Shown one piece after another: positions 37,030-44,841 of a stretch of 64,000 bases of DNA (position 1 is its first letter; each line of letters starts with the position of its first letter). Position numbers and translations under genes: made by a program. The notes under the pieces are model-generated. The model was not told the DNA's origin, made no database searches, and saw nothing but the letters and a program-made list of their open reading frames with translations. Origin of the DNA: Sphingomonas sp. IC-56 (GTDB lineage Bacteria > Pseudomonadota > Alphaproteobacteria > Sphingomonadales > Sphingomonadaceae); contig NZ_JAJNDV010000004.1 in the NCBI RefSeq assembly GCF_021043375.1, positions 124,001-188,000 on the forward strand, read 5' to 3'.

Positions 37030-37353
37030 ATGAAGTTCGCAAAGATCATTGCCGCTGCGGCCTTGGCAGTTGCCGGAGTCGCGGCCGGTTCTGCACCCGC
37101 TGCCGCCGCACCCATCACCGCAACCGGGGCCGCAAGCGCGTCGACCTTCCTGGCGGCCAGCGCCGTCAGCAACATCCAGCACTATCGCGATGGGGATCGC
37201 TGGGGCCGTGACGATCGGCGCTGGGACCGCCGTGACCGCCGCCGCGGCTGGGATCGCCGCCGCTACAACCGCAGCCGCTATAACCGCTCGCATCGCCCGT
37301 GCTGGAACGAATGGCGTCGCGGCCGCCCGGTGACCGTCTGCGCCCGCCGCTAA
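37030..37353 (+). CDS. small exported Arg/Trp/Asp-rich protein
   Basis: 107 residues. A clear signal peptide (MKFAKIIAAAALAVAGVAAGSAPAAAA) is followed by a mature part that is one-third arginine with many Asp, Trp and Tyr (DRWGRDDRRWDRRDRRRGWDR pattern), and two cysteines near the end (HRPCWNEW, VTVCARR). GAGGAGACGG precedes the ATG, and a terminator follows the gene. Similar RW-rich exported proteins are frequent in sphingomonads; their function is unknown. Confidence 0.82.
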   Translation: MKFAKIIAAAALAVAGVAAGSAPAAAAPITATGAASASTFLAASAVSNIQHYRDGDRWGRDDRRWDRRDRRRGWDRRRYNRSRYNRSHRPCWNEWRRGRPVTVCARR

Positions 37354-37378
37354 AAATCTGCTGGTGATGTAGAACTCG

Positions 37379-37413
37379 GAGCGGTCGGGCACATGCGCCC
37401 GGCCGCTCTTGTT
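37379..37413 (+). terminator. Rho-independent terminator
   Basis: GAGCGGTCGGGC and GCCCGGCCGCTC form a 12-bp stem (one G-T pair) with loop ACATGC, followed by TTGTTT. It follows the small exported protein and precedes the convergent kinase gene. Confidence 0.8.
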
Positions 37414-37437
37414 TGATTAGCGCACCGCCGGGGGCCG

Positions 37438-38853
37438 TTAGTCCTCGCCGCCGAACGCTTCGCGGCGCAGTGGCAGCGTGAAGACGAACCGCGCCCCCAT
37501 GCCGGGAGCGCTGTCCACAGTCAGGTCACCGCCCATCGCCCGCGCCAGCCGCCGCGCGATGTACAGCCCCAGTCCGCTTCCGCCCGGCTCGCTCGTGTCG
37601 ATCCGCGTGAACTTGTCGAAGATCCGCTTCTGGTCTTCCGGCGCGATGCCCTTGCCCTGGTCGGCGACAATCACATGGCCAAAGCCTTCTTCCCGCTCCA
37701 GCCGGATCCACACCATGCTCCCGCTCGGCGAATAGCGCACGGCATTGCCAATCAAGTTCACCAGCACCTGGAGCGCACGGCGGAACTCGCCGGTGACTGG
37801 CAACCGCTCGTCAAGCGCAGGCTTGTCGATCCGTACGTCGCATTGCTGGGCCCGAACCGTCAGCAACCCGGCAGCGCGGCGGGCGACATCGGCCAGGTCC
37901 AGCGGCTCAGGCGCGATCGTAAAGTCGGCGCGCTCGATAGCCTGAAGGTCGACCAGATCCTCGACCAGGCCGAGCAGATGACGCCCAGCACTGGCGATAT
38001 CGCCGGCATATTCCGCATAATCGGCTTTTAGCGGCCCTTCGGTCTGGGCGCTGATGCTGTCCGCATTGGCGATGATCCGCCCCAGCGGCTCGCGCAGCGC
38101 GCGGTCCAGCCGCTGGCTGAACGAGTCCGGAAAGCCGCCGAATGGCCCTGGCGTCGGCAGTGGTGCGTCCGGTTCGGGTGCCTCCACGTCGTCGCTGCCG
38201 AGCATGTAGGCAGCACCAATGAAGCCGGCAAAGCGTCCCGCCGGGTCGGTGCGCGGCGCGGCTTCAAGCCGGACCATGCGCCCGGTCCCGCGCAGTTCGG
38301 CTTCCTGCCCTTGGAAGCGCGCCTGCGCCGCCACGGCGTTCAGGATCGGCAGGTTGCCGCTTTCGTCCTGAGCCAGGCTGAACAGGCGCGTGATCGGCTG
38401 GCCCAGCATCATGCCGACTTCGAAGCCGTACCGTGCACCCGCTTCGGTGGAGATAAAGGTGATGCGCAGCGCGGCGTCGGTCTCCCACAGCCAGTCGGCT
38501 GCTGAACGGAGAAAGTCGCCTTCCCGGTCCGGCTCGTTCGCCGGCCCCCGCCAGCTTGGACGCGCACGCCAGCCGCTGACTTCCAGTCGCACACTGCCGA
38601 CCTCCGGCTCGGCACGGACCCACAGCTCGACGTCGTCTTCGCCGTCGGCCGCAACCACGTTGCGGGAAATCGCGATGCCCAGCCGCTGCGCCAGCCGCGC
38701 CAGTGCTGCAACCTGCGGAATAGCCAAGGGCGCCCCGACTCGGCCGCCAGCACGCTCGTTCAGTTCGGCAAGCCGCATCTCGGCGTCGAGCAGGCGACCC
38801 GCTGAATCCAGCCGTGCGATCGCAACCATCGCCATGGGCTCCGCCGCTCTCAC
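37438..38853 (-). CDS. PAS sensor kinase-like protein lacking the phospho-accepting histidine
   Basis: 471 residues, no membrane helix. A PAS domain spans ~112-215 (ADWLWETDAALRITFIS), then a HisKA-like dimerisation hairpin (~244-310) and a HATPase_c domain (~350-462) with intact N box (NLIGNAVRYS), G1 (DQGKGI) and G2 (GSGLGLYIARRL). In the HisKA helix, where kinases have H-E-x-R-x-P-L, this protein has R251-A-L-R-E-P-L. It therefore probably cannot autophosphorylate in the usual way. It is the last gene of a five-gene operon and overlaps the DUF2336 gene by four bases. Confidence 0.88.
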   Translation of the reverse strand: MRAAEPMAMVAIARLDSAGRLLDAEMRLAELNERAGGRVGAPLAIPQVAALARLAQRLGIAISRNVVAADGEDDVELWVRAEPEVGSVRLEVSGWRARPSWRGPANEPDREGDFLRSAADWLWETDAALRITFISTEAGARYGFEVGMMLGQPITRLFSLAQDESGNLPILNAVAAQARFQGQEAELRGTGRMVRLEAAPRTDPAGRFAGFIGAAYMLGSDDVEAPEPDAPLPTPGPFGGFPDSFSQRLDRALREPLGRIIANADSISAQTEGPLKADYAEYAGDIASAGRHLLGLVEDLVDLQAIERADFTIAPEPLDLADVARRAAGLLTVRAQQCDVRIDKPALDERLPVTGEFRRALQVLVNLIGNAVRYSPSGSMVWIRLEREEGFGHVIVADQGKGIAPEDQKRIFDKFTRIDTSEPGGSGLGLYIARRLARAMGGDLTVDSAPGMGARFVFTLPLRREAFGGED

Positions 38854-39947
38854 GCCGCACCCGCAAGGGTAAGGGCCAGGATCGCTGCCCGATAATCCGG
38901 GTGGAGTTTCAGGGCTGCCATGGCGCCTCTCGCCTCAGCGGGATCAAGCGCCATGATATCGTCGAGCATGTCCGCGAACTGCTCCAGGTCACGCCGCGCA
39001 TCCGCCTCGCACAACGCATAGCCGATCTGCGCGACCGCACCGCGCGGCACGTCCAGCGCCCGTAAAGCAACCCAGAGCCGCTCCCCCGCAGGATCCAGCA
39101 CCAGGTCCCGCCCGATCGTGAAACTCACCCCCAGCGCATGCGCAAGGATGGCAGTGAACAGCGCCACGCGCCCATCACCCAGTGCTTCGATCAACAACGC
39201 GCCCAGTTCCTCCGGCGGTGCGTCCAGCGCCACCGCGAAGCGCATAGCCGCGCTCTCCAGCCGATCGCCCTCGTCTTGATTCGCCAGACTGCGCAACGCC
39301 GCGTCGGAGAGCACGCGGTCCAGCACGACACCGTCGCTCGCTGCTACATGTGCGGTCTGGCGGATTGTTGCCGCCACCCACCAGGTAAGCCGGTGCTGAA
39401 GTTCCGCAGGCAAATCGCCTGTGCCGCTCGCGCCACGCCGGCGGCTCTCTGCCATCAGCAGCGCTACTGCGCCATTGGCCAGCAAGCGGTCGGAATGCTG
39501 CGCGAACCGATTGAGAAGGCTGGGCTGCTCAGGATCGTCCGGCGCCTGCATCGGCAGCGCCGCGCCGAGCGCTTCCTGTCGCACGCGCGCGATCAGCTCC
39601 GCCATGAGTTCGGGATCGCGCAGCAGCCCTGATTCGCACAGTCGCGCATGTACCGCGCCGATCGGCTGGTCCAATGCCGCCGCCAGATTGGTCTCGCCCC
39701 GCCCGACCAGGATGCGCCGGCCACTATCGCGAAGCTCCGCCTCGATCCGGCCAATCACCCCCTCTACCAGCAGCGCCAGTTCGGATCGCAGCCGCTCGCC
39801 CAGCCGCACCGCTTCGGGCAAAAAGAAGTCATCCATCGCCAGCGTCAGGCTGCGCGAGGCGCGCGCCTCCGCTGCCGCGGCGCGAGCCAGCAGCTTCTCG
39901 GCGTCCATGGCCAAACCATGGCGCGTGTCGTGCAGTCGATCCGACAT
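38850..39947 (-). CDS. DUF2336 domain protein
   Basis: 365 residues, all helical, alanine- and leucine-rich with HEAT-like repeats. The stretch LSDAALRSLANQDEGDRLESAAMRFA and the C-terminal HALGVSFTIGRDLVLDPAGERL and LDDIMALDPAEARGAMA fit DUF2336, an alphaproteobacterial family of unknown function. ATGA overlap with the kinase-like gene suggests that the two proteins form a complex. No signal peptide or membrane helix is visible. Confidence 0.82.
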   Translation of the reverse strand: MSDRLHDTRHGLAMDAEKLLARAAAAEARASRSLTLAMDDFFLPEAVRLGERLRSELALLVEGVIGRIEAELRDSGRRILVGRGETNLAAALDQPIGAVHARLCESGLLRDPELMAELIARVRQEALGAALPMQAPDDPEQPSLLNRFAQHSDRLLANGAVALLMAESRRRGASGTGDLPAELQHRLTWWVAATIRQTAHVAASDGVVLDRVLSDAALRSLANQDEGDRLESAAMRFAVALDAPPEELGALLIEALGDGRVALFTAILAHALGVSFTIGRDLVLDPAGERLWVALRALDVPRGAVAQIGYALCEADARRDLEQFADMLDDIMALDPAEARGAMAALKLHPDYRAAILALTLAGAA

Positions 39948-39983
39948 CGGCTCGGATCTAGCAGAGCCATGATTAAGACGAGA

Positions 39984-41243
39984 CTAAGCTTTTTCGCGCG
40001 TTGCTTCGACCGCGGCGGCCAGTGTGCCAAAGGCATACAGGGCCGACAGGCCGAACCCGATCCCCACCCATCCGGCCAACGCAAACGGCGTCAGCAGCAG
40101 CAGATGCGCCGACGGGCTCGCCCACCAGCGCCGCGGCCGTGAAGGCGCCCGCTCCACCAGCGCCTGCGCGGCAAGCGCGACCATCGCCAGCACCATCGGC
40201 GTTGCCGAGTCGAGCAGCGTCTGCTCGATCCAGCCTGCGACCAGCGCCACGCCCCCAAACAAGCCCAGCATCGCCCATTCCAACATCTGCGACCGGCGAT
40301 CCTCGCCACGCAGCGTCGTCAGCGATGCGGCGGTGGTCAGCGCCGCCGCCGACAGCAATGCGACAATCAAGCCGGTGCCCGTCCACGCTGCGCCCAGCGC
40401 CACCAGCGCCATCACTCCCAGCACGCCGCCCGCCACCAGCGGACCCCAGTCGGGCACGTTACGCGAAACCAGTTCGGGCAGCGCCAGCCGGGCGATTCGC
40501 GTGAATATCCAGCGATCCGCCCAGTCGTCCCGCCGCTCGCTCAGCGCCGCAAGCACGCCGGTGTTGCGCGCGGCCAGTCCCTCGGCGCTGCGCTCCACGG
40601 CATGGCCGCCGCGCAGCCAGCCGCTGGTCAGCGGCACATGCTGGGCGCCCGACTGCGCCGCCACGCGCAGCAAGGCGGATTGGAAGTCGTAATCCTCCGG
40701 CATCTCGGCGATCTTCTTGAGCTGCGCTAAGGAAATACGGGCCATCCCCGCCCAGCAGTCGCGCATGTCGAGCCGCTCGATTGCCGCGGGCGAATCGGCC
40801 TGGTCGGTGACCAGCAGCGCCTCCGGGCCTTCGCTGCCCATCCGGTCGATCACCGGATCGGTCGTTACCAACCCGTCGGCCAGCACCAGCACGCGCGTGC
40901 CCGGCGCCATCTTCTCCGCGGCTTCCTCGGCCGATCGCACCACATCCACGGCGATATCACGCCGCGACGCGCGGTTGATCGCGGCAAGCAGCGCGGGCGT
41001 GACGCGTCCCACCGCAATCAGCACCTGCTGCGCGCCCGCGCCCACCAGCAACCGCACCTGGTATTCGAGCAGCGTCATGCCGCCGAACGGCAGCGTCGCG
41101 ACAAGCGTACCTGGACGGTCGCTCGCCTCCTCAATTGCAAAAATCAGCCCCGCCAACATCGCCATGTGGTTAAGCGGTTCGCCTGCGCCGCGCAATTGCG
41201 GCAAGATCAGTAGATCAGATACTTCTGCCGCACCGCTTCCCAC
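39984..41243 (-). CDS. nucleotidyltransferase-like domain fused to a degenerate CDP-alcohol transferase-like membrane domain
   Basis: 419 residues. The N-terminal half (~30-215) looks like a GT-A nucleotidyltransferase: TLPFGGMTLLEYQVRLLVGAG, VLIAVGRV and VLVLADGLVTTD. The region DDWADRWIFTRIARLALPEL (~250) and about six helices to the end recall bifunctional inositol-phosphate cytidylyltransferase/CDP-alcohol phosphatidyltransferase enzymes, but the DGxxAR..GxxxDxxxD catalytic motif is absent. Function unknown; a membrane lipid or envelope role is inferred. ATG 41243 overlaps the upstream muramidase gene by 37 bp; an ATG at 41165 (MAMLAGLIF) is the alternative start. Confidence 0.7.
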   Translation of the reverse strand: MGSGAAEVSDLLILPQLRGAGEPLNHMAMLAGLIFAIEEASDRPGTLVATLPFGGMTLLEYQVRLLVGAGAQQVLIAVGRVTPALLAAINRASRRDIAVDVVRSAEEAAEKMAPGTRVLVLADGLVTTDPVIDRMGSEGPEALLVTDQADSPAAIERLDMRDCWAGMARISLAQLKKIAEMPEDYDFQSALLRVAAQSGAQHVPLTSGWLRGGHAVERSAEGLAARNTGVLAALSERRDDWADRWIFTRIARLALPELVSRNVPDWGPLVAGGVLGVMALVALGAAWTGTGLIVALLSAAALTTAASLTTLRGEDRRSQMLEWAMLGLFGGVALVAGWIEQTLLDSATPMVLAMVALAAQALVERAPSRPRRWWASPSAHLLLLTPFALAGWVGIGFGLSALYAFGTLAAAVEATREKA

Positions 41244-42403
41244 GCTGCTTCATCAGGCTTGGTCAGCGCGTCCAGGTCGCCCGGCGAGCTCGCAGCGTCA
41301 TCCACCCATTCCCGCAGCCCCGGACCACCGTTAATCACGTCGATCGCCAGCTTGTCGAACACATACTCGTACGGAAAATCGCGCCACAATGCATAGTCGG
41401 GGTACAAGCGCCGGATCGCCTTGAAGCCCAACGCCTGAAGCCGCCACGGCCGGAACGCGGCATGATCATAGGCCGGCCCCTCGGCATGGATAAACACGCC
41501 CGAGCACAACGCCCCCACATGCTTGTGGAAGGTCGGCTGGAACCACATGTCGCGCAAGGTGCAGCTCGCAGTCCATTCGGGCGCCATCCGCTGCATCTCG
41601 GCAATCACCGCCCGCGCGTCGATGTCAGGCGCGCCGAACAGTTCCAGCGCGCGCGTCGTGCCGCGCCCCTCGGACAGCGTGGTTCCTTCCAGCATAACCG
41701 TGCCGGCATAAGCCCGCGCCATGTTGACGTTTGCGGCATTGGGGCTCGGGTTGATCCAGGGCCGCTCGATCGGCCAGCCAAACCCAGGCCTAGCCTCGGG
41801 TGCCCAGCCCTCCATCTCGATCACGTGATACTCGACGTCGAGGCCGAAGTGATCGATAAACCAGCGCCCCATCTCGCCCAGCGTCATGCCGTGGCGCATC
41901 GGCATCGGCCCCGCGCCGACAAAGCTTTCCCAGCCCGGCAGCAGGGTAAGGCCCTCGACCGGGCGTCCCGCGAGATTGGGCCGGTCGAGCACCCACACTT
42001 CCTTGCCATGCGCCGCTGCTGCTTCCAGCACGTAAAGCAGCGTCGTCACGAACGTATAGATGCGGCACCCGACATCCTGCAGGTCGACCAGCATTACGTC
42101 GAACGTGTCCATCGACTGTGCAGTCGGCCGCCGAACCTCGCCATACAGGCTGAACACCGGCACGCCGTAGCGCGGATCGGTGAAGTCAGGCGACTCCATC
42201 ATGTTGTCCTGAAGGTCCCCGCGCACCCCGTGCTGCGGCCCGAACACCGCCGAAAGGTTGATCCCAGTGGCAACCAGCGCATCGAGCGAATGGGTTAGGT
42301 CCCTCGTTACCGAAGCAGGGTGCGCAAGCAGCGCGACACGCTTGCCGTCCAGGGGTTTGCGGAGCGCGGGTTCGGCGAGCAGCCGGTCGATGCCGAAGTT
42401 CAT
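41207..42403 (-). CDS. DUF1343 / NamZ-type exo-N-acetylmuramidase
   Basis: 398 residues. The sequence LAHPASVTRDLTHSLDAL, VFGPQHGVRGDLQDNM, FDVMLVDLQDVGCRIYTFVTTL and VLDRPNLAGR match DUF1343, a family with a characterised member (Bacillus NamZ) that removes terminal N-acetylmuramic acid from peptidoglycan fragments. No signal peptide is visible, so the enzyme may work in the cytoplasm on recycled muropeptides, or the true exported form may differ. It overlaps the upstream DOMON-like gene by four bases (ATGA). Confidence 0.9.
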   Translation of the reverse strand: MNFGIDRLLAEPALRKPLDGKRVALLAHPASVTRDLTHSLDALVATGINLSAVFGPQHGVRGDLQDNMMESPDFTDPRYGVPVFSLYGEVRRPTAQSMDTFDVMLVDLQDVGCRIYTFVTTLLYVLEAAAAHGKEVWVLDRPNLAGRPVEGLTLLPGWESFVGAGPMPMRHGMTLGEMGRWFIDHFGLDVEYHVIEMEGWAPEARPGFGWPIERPWINPSPNAANVNMARAYAGTVMLEGTTLSEGRGTTRALELFGAPDIDARAVIAEMQRMAPEWTASCTLRDMWFQPTFHKHVGALCSGVFIHAEGPAYDHAAFRPWRLQALGFKAIRRLYPDYALWRDFPYEYVFDKLAIDVINGGPGLREWVDDAASSPGDLDALTKPDEAAWEAVRQKYLIY

Positions 42404-42957
42404 AAAGCCTTCGCTGCCGGGAGTTCGAGCACGAAGCAAGCGTCATCATGGAAGTCCGGCTTGCCCGCCGGATGGGCAAGCGCCCAATAGCTTTTGGTGC
42501 CGTCCTTTTCCTCAATCACGGCAGTCAGGCTTGCCATGGTGGGCAGCACCGGCGGAAGTGGGATGCGGGCACGTACAACCACTGCATCTTCGGCGACATG
42601 CGCCTCGATCTGCGGTGTATGGTCCAGCGGCACAGGCGCCATCCCCTCGCGGTACCCCGAAAAGCGATAGGCTGCCCAAGCGCCGGAGGGTGAGAAATTA
42701 TATTCCGCATACGCCTCCGGCCCTGCCCGCACGAACAGTTCCAGACAGGTCGTTTGCCACAGGCCGTCGGTCTGCACCGGCGCGGCAGGCGCTGGAACCA
42801 CCAGGACTGTCGATGGGCAGGCTATGCGATAGGTGAGCGCGATTGCCTGCGCCTCCATCATGACAGTGACCTCAACGGCCTCCACCGATCCAGGCGGCGC
42901 GTCGGGATGCGCGCGCAGTTGGCGGCGTAGCGGGTTTGCGGATGAAGCCAGCGTCAT
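42400..42957 (-). CDS. DOMON-like domain protein
   Basis: 185 residues. It has a beta-sandwich pattern with DGLWQTTCLELFVRAGPEAYAEYNFSPSGAWAAYRFSGYR, typical of the DOMON-like/carbohydrate-binding family 9 fold. No signal peptide is visible. The ATG at 42957 begins MTLASSANPLRRQL. It is the first gene of the five-gene operon extending to 37438, and its stop overlaps the next start. A carbohydrate-binding role would fit the muramidase that follows. Confidence 0.78.
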   Translation of the reverse strand: MTLASSANPLRRQLRAHPDAPPGSVEAVEVTVMMEAQAIALTYRIACPSTVLVVPAPAAPVQTDGLWQTTCLELFVRAGPEAYAEYNFSPSGAWAAYRFSGYREGMAPVPLDHTPQIEAHVAEDAVVVRARIPLPPVLPTMASLTAVIEEKDGTKSYWALAHPAGKPDFHDDACFVLELPAAKAL

Positions 42958-43062
42958 GACCTGCACTGAAGCAAAGCAGCCGCGCCAAGGGAAGGCGCAA
43001 CGGGCGGAGCCCCAGCGCGATTCGTCCGTTAGCCTCGAACAGCTTCCAGGAGACAATGCCCC

Positions 43063-43554
43063 ATGCTTCGCTCTTTCCTGATCGGCCTCACGGCCGGTGC
43101 GCGCGCCATGACGCCGCTTGCGGTCGTCGCCAACGCCGCACGAACCGGCACCCTGCCCGCCGACAATGGCGCGCCTCGCTTCCTTTCGCATCCGCTGGTT
43201 TCGCTCGGCGCCACGGCTGTAGCAGTGTACGAATATGCCGGCGACAAGCAGAAGACCGCGCCGGACCGGATCATCCCGCCTGCCGTGATCATCCGCAGCG
43301 CCAACGCCGCCTTTGCGGGCATGGCGCTGTCGCCGCGCGGTGAACGCTTCGCCAATGCCGCCGTGGCCGGCGCCACCGCCGTTCTCGCTTCCTACCTGAC
43401 CTTTGCCGGCCGCATGCTCGCGATGCGCAAGGGCAGCCAGGCCGTGACCGGCTTTGCGGAGGATGCCATCGTGCTCTCCAGCGCGATCGCCGCGGCACGC
43501 GCGCCCCTGCCCGAGATCCATCAGCCGACCCGGGCACTGTCCCAGCCGGCTTGA
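43063..43554 (+). CDS. DUF4126 family membrane protein
   Basis: 163 residues. [19 protein letters not shown] is the conserved N-terminus of DUF4126-like proteins, and helices occur at ~7-23, ~46-60, ~78-90 and ~104-120. AGGAGA precedes the ATG. It is divergent from the DOMON-like gene (105 bp between starts) and followed by tyrS after 47 bp. Function unknown. Confidence 0.75.
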   Translation: MLRSFLIGLTAGARAMTPLAVVANAARTGTLPADNGAPRFLSHPLVSLGATAVAVYEYAGDKQKTAPDRIIPPAVIIRSANAAFAGMALSPRGERFANAAVAGATAVLASYLTFAGRMLAMRKGSQAVTGFAEDAIVLSSAIAAARAPLPEIHQPTRALSQPA

Positions 43555-43601
43555 TCCACAGGGATGACGGGCGCGCATGCAGCCGCTATGCGACGCCCGT
43601 C

Positions 43602-44828
43602 ATGACGCAATACCAGTCCGATCTGCTCCGCCTGCTCTCCGAGCGTGGGTACATCCACCAGCTGACCGATGCGGAGGGCCTCGACGCCCTTGCCGGCTCA
43701 CAGGTGGTGCCGGGCTATATCGGCTTCGATCCGACCGCGCCCTCGCTTCATGTCGGGCATCTGGTCTCGATCATGATGCTGCGCCAGCTCCAGCGCGCAG
43801 GGCACAAGCCCATCGTGCTGATGGGCGGCGGCACCGGCAAGATCGGCGATCCCAGCTTCAAGGACGAAGCGCGCAAGCTGCTGACCGAGGATCTCATTCA
43901 GCAGAATGTCGCCTCGATCCGACGCGTGTTCGAGAACTTCCTGACCTTCGGCGATGGCCCGAGCGACGCGATCCTGCTCGACAATGCCGAATGGCTCGAC
44001 AAGCTGGAATACATCCCGTTCCTGCGCGACATCGGCCAGCATTTCTCGGTCAACCGGATGCTCAGCTTCGACTCGGTCAAGCTGCGCCTCGACCGCGAGC
44101 AGTCGCTGAGCTTCCTCGAATTCAACTACATGATCCTCCAGGCCTATGACTTCCTGGAACTCAGCCGCCGCGCCGGCTGCCGCTTGCAGATGGGCGGCTC
44201 GGACCAATGGGGCAACATCGTCAACGGCGTCGAACTTGCCCGGCGTGTCGATGGCCAGCAGGTATTCGGCCTCACCACGCCGCTGCTGACCAACGCGGAC
44301 GGCACCAAGATGGGCAAGAGCGTGGGTGGCGCCGTCTGGCTCAACCGCGATCAGCTGCCCGACTTCGATTACTGGCAGTTCTGGCGCAACACCGACGACC
44401 GCGACGTCGGCATGCGCCTGCGCCTGTTCACCGATCTGCCCTTGGACGAGATCGCCCGGCTCGAGGCGCTTCAAGGCGCCGAGATCAACGAGGCCAAGAA
44501 GATCCTCGCCAATGAAGCCACTGCGCTGTGCCGCGGGATCGAAGCCTCGGCGCTCGCCGCGGAAACCGCGCGCAAGACCTTCGAGGAAGGCGCCACCGGC
44601 GCTTCGCTGCCGACGCACGCCGTGCCGGGCGGCAGCATCGCCGTGGTGGACGCGCTGCTGGCGCTTGGCCTGTGCGCGTCCAAGGGCGAGGCACGCCGCA
44701 AGATCGCCGAGGGCGCGATCCGCCTGGACGACCAGCCCGTGTCCGATCCCGCCGCGACGATCACCGTGTCGGGCCAGAACAAGCTGAGCTTCGGCAAGAA
44801 GCGTCACGGCCTGCTCATCGCCGGCTAG
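43602..44828 (+). CDS. tyrS: tyrosyl-tRNA synthetase
   Basis: 408 residues. HIGH-like motif [10 protein letters not shown] near residue 50, the tyrosine pocket [13 protein letters not shown], and KMGKS in [16 protein letters not shown]-terminal S4 RNA-binding domain (~345-408, [21 protein letters not shown]) recognises the tRNA. The ATG at 43602 ([20 protein letters not shown]) fits homologues better than the upstream ATG at 43551, which overlaps the preceding gene. Confidence 0.97.
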   Translation: MTQYQSDLLRLLSERGYIHQLTDAEGLDALAGSQVVPGYIGFDPTAPSLHVGHLVSIMMLRQLQRAGHKPIVLMGGGTGKIGDPSFKDEARKLLTEDLIQQNVASIRRVFENFLTFGDGPSDAILLDNAEWLDKLEYIPFLRDIGQHFSVNRMLSFDSVKLRLDREQSLSFLEFNYMILQAYDFLELSRRAGCRLQMGGSDQWGNIVNGVELARRVDGQQVFGLTTPLLTNADGTKMGKSVGGAVWLNRDQLPDFDYWQFWRNTDDRDVGMRLRLFTDLPLDEIARLEALQGAEINEAKKILANEATALCRGIEASALAAETARKTFEEGATGASLPTHAVPGGSIAVVDALLALGLCASKGEARRKIAEGAIRLDDQPVSDPAATITVSGQNKLSFGKKRHGLLIAG

Positions 44829-44841
44829 GCGCGGCGGCGCG

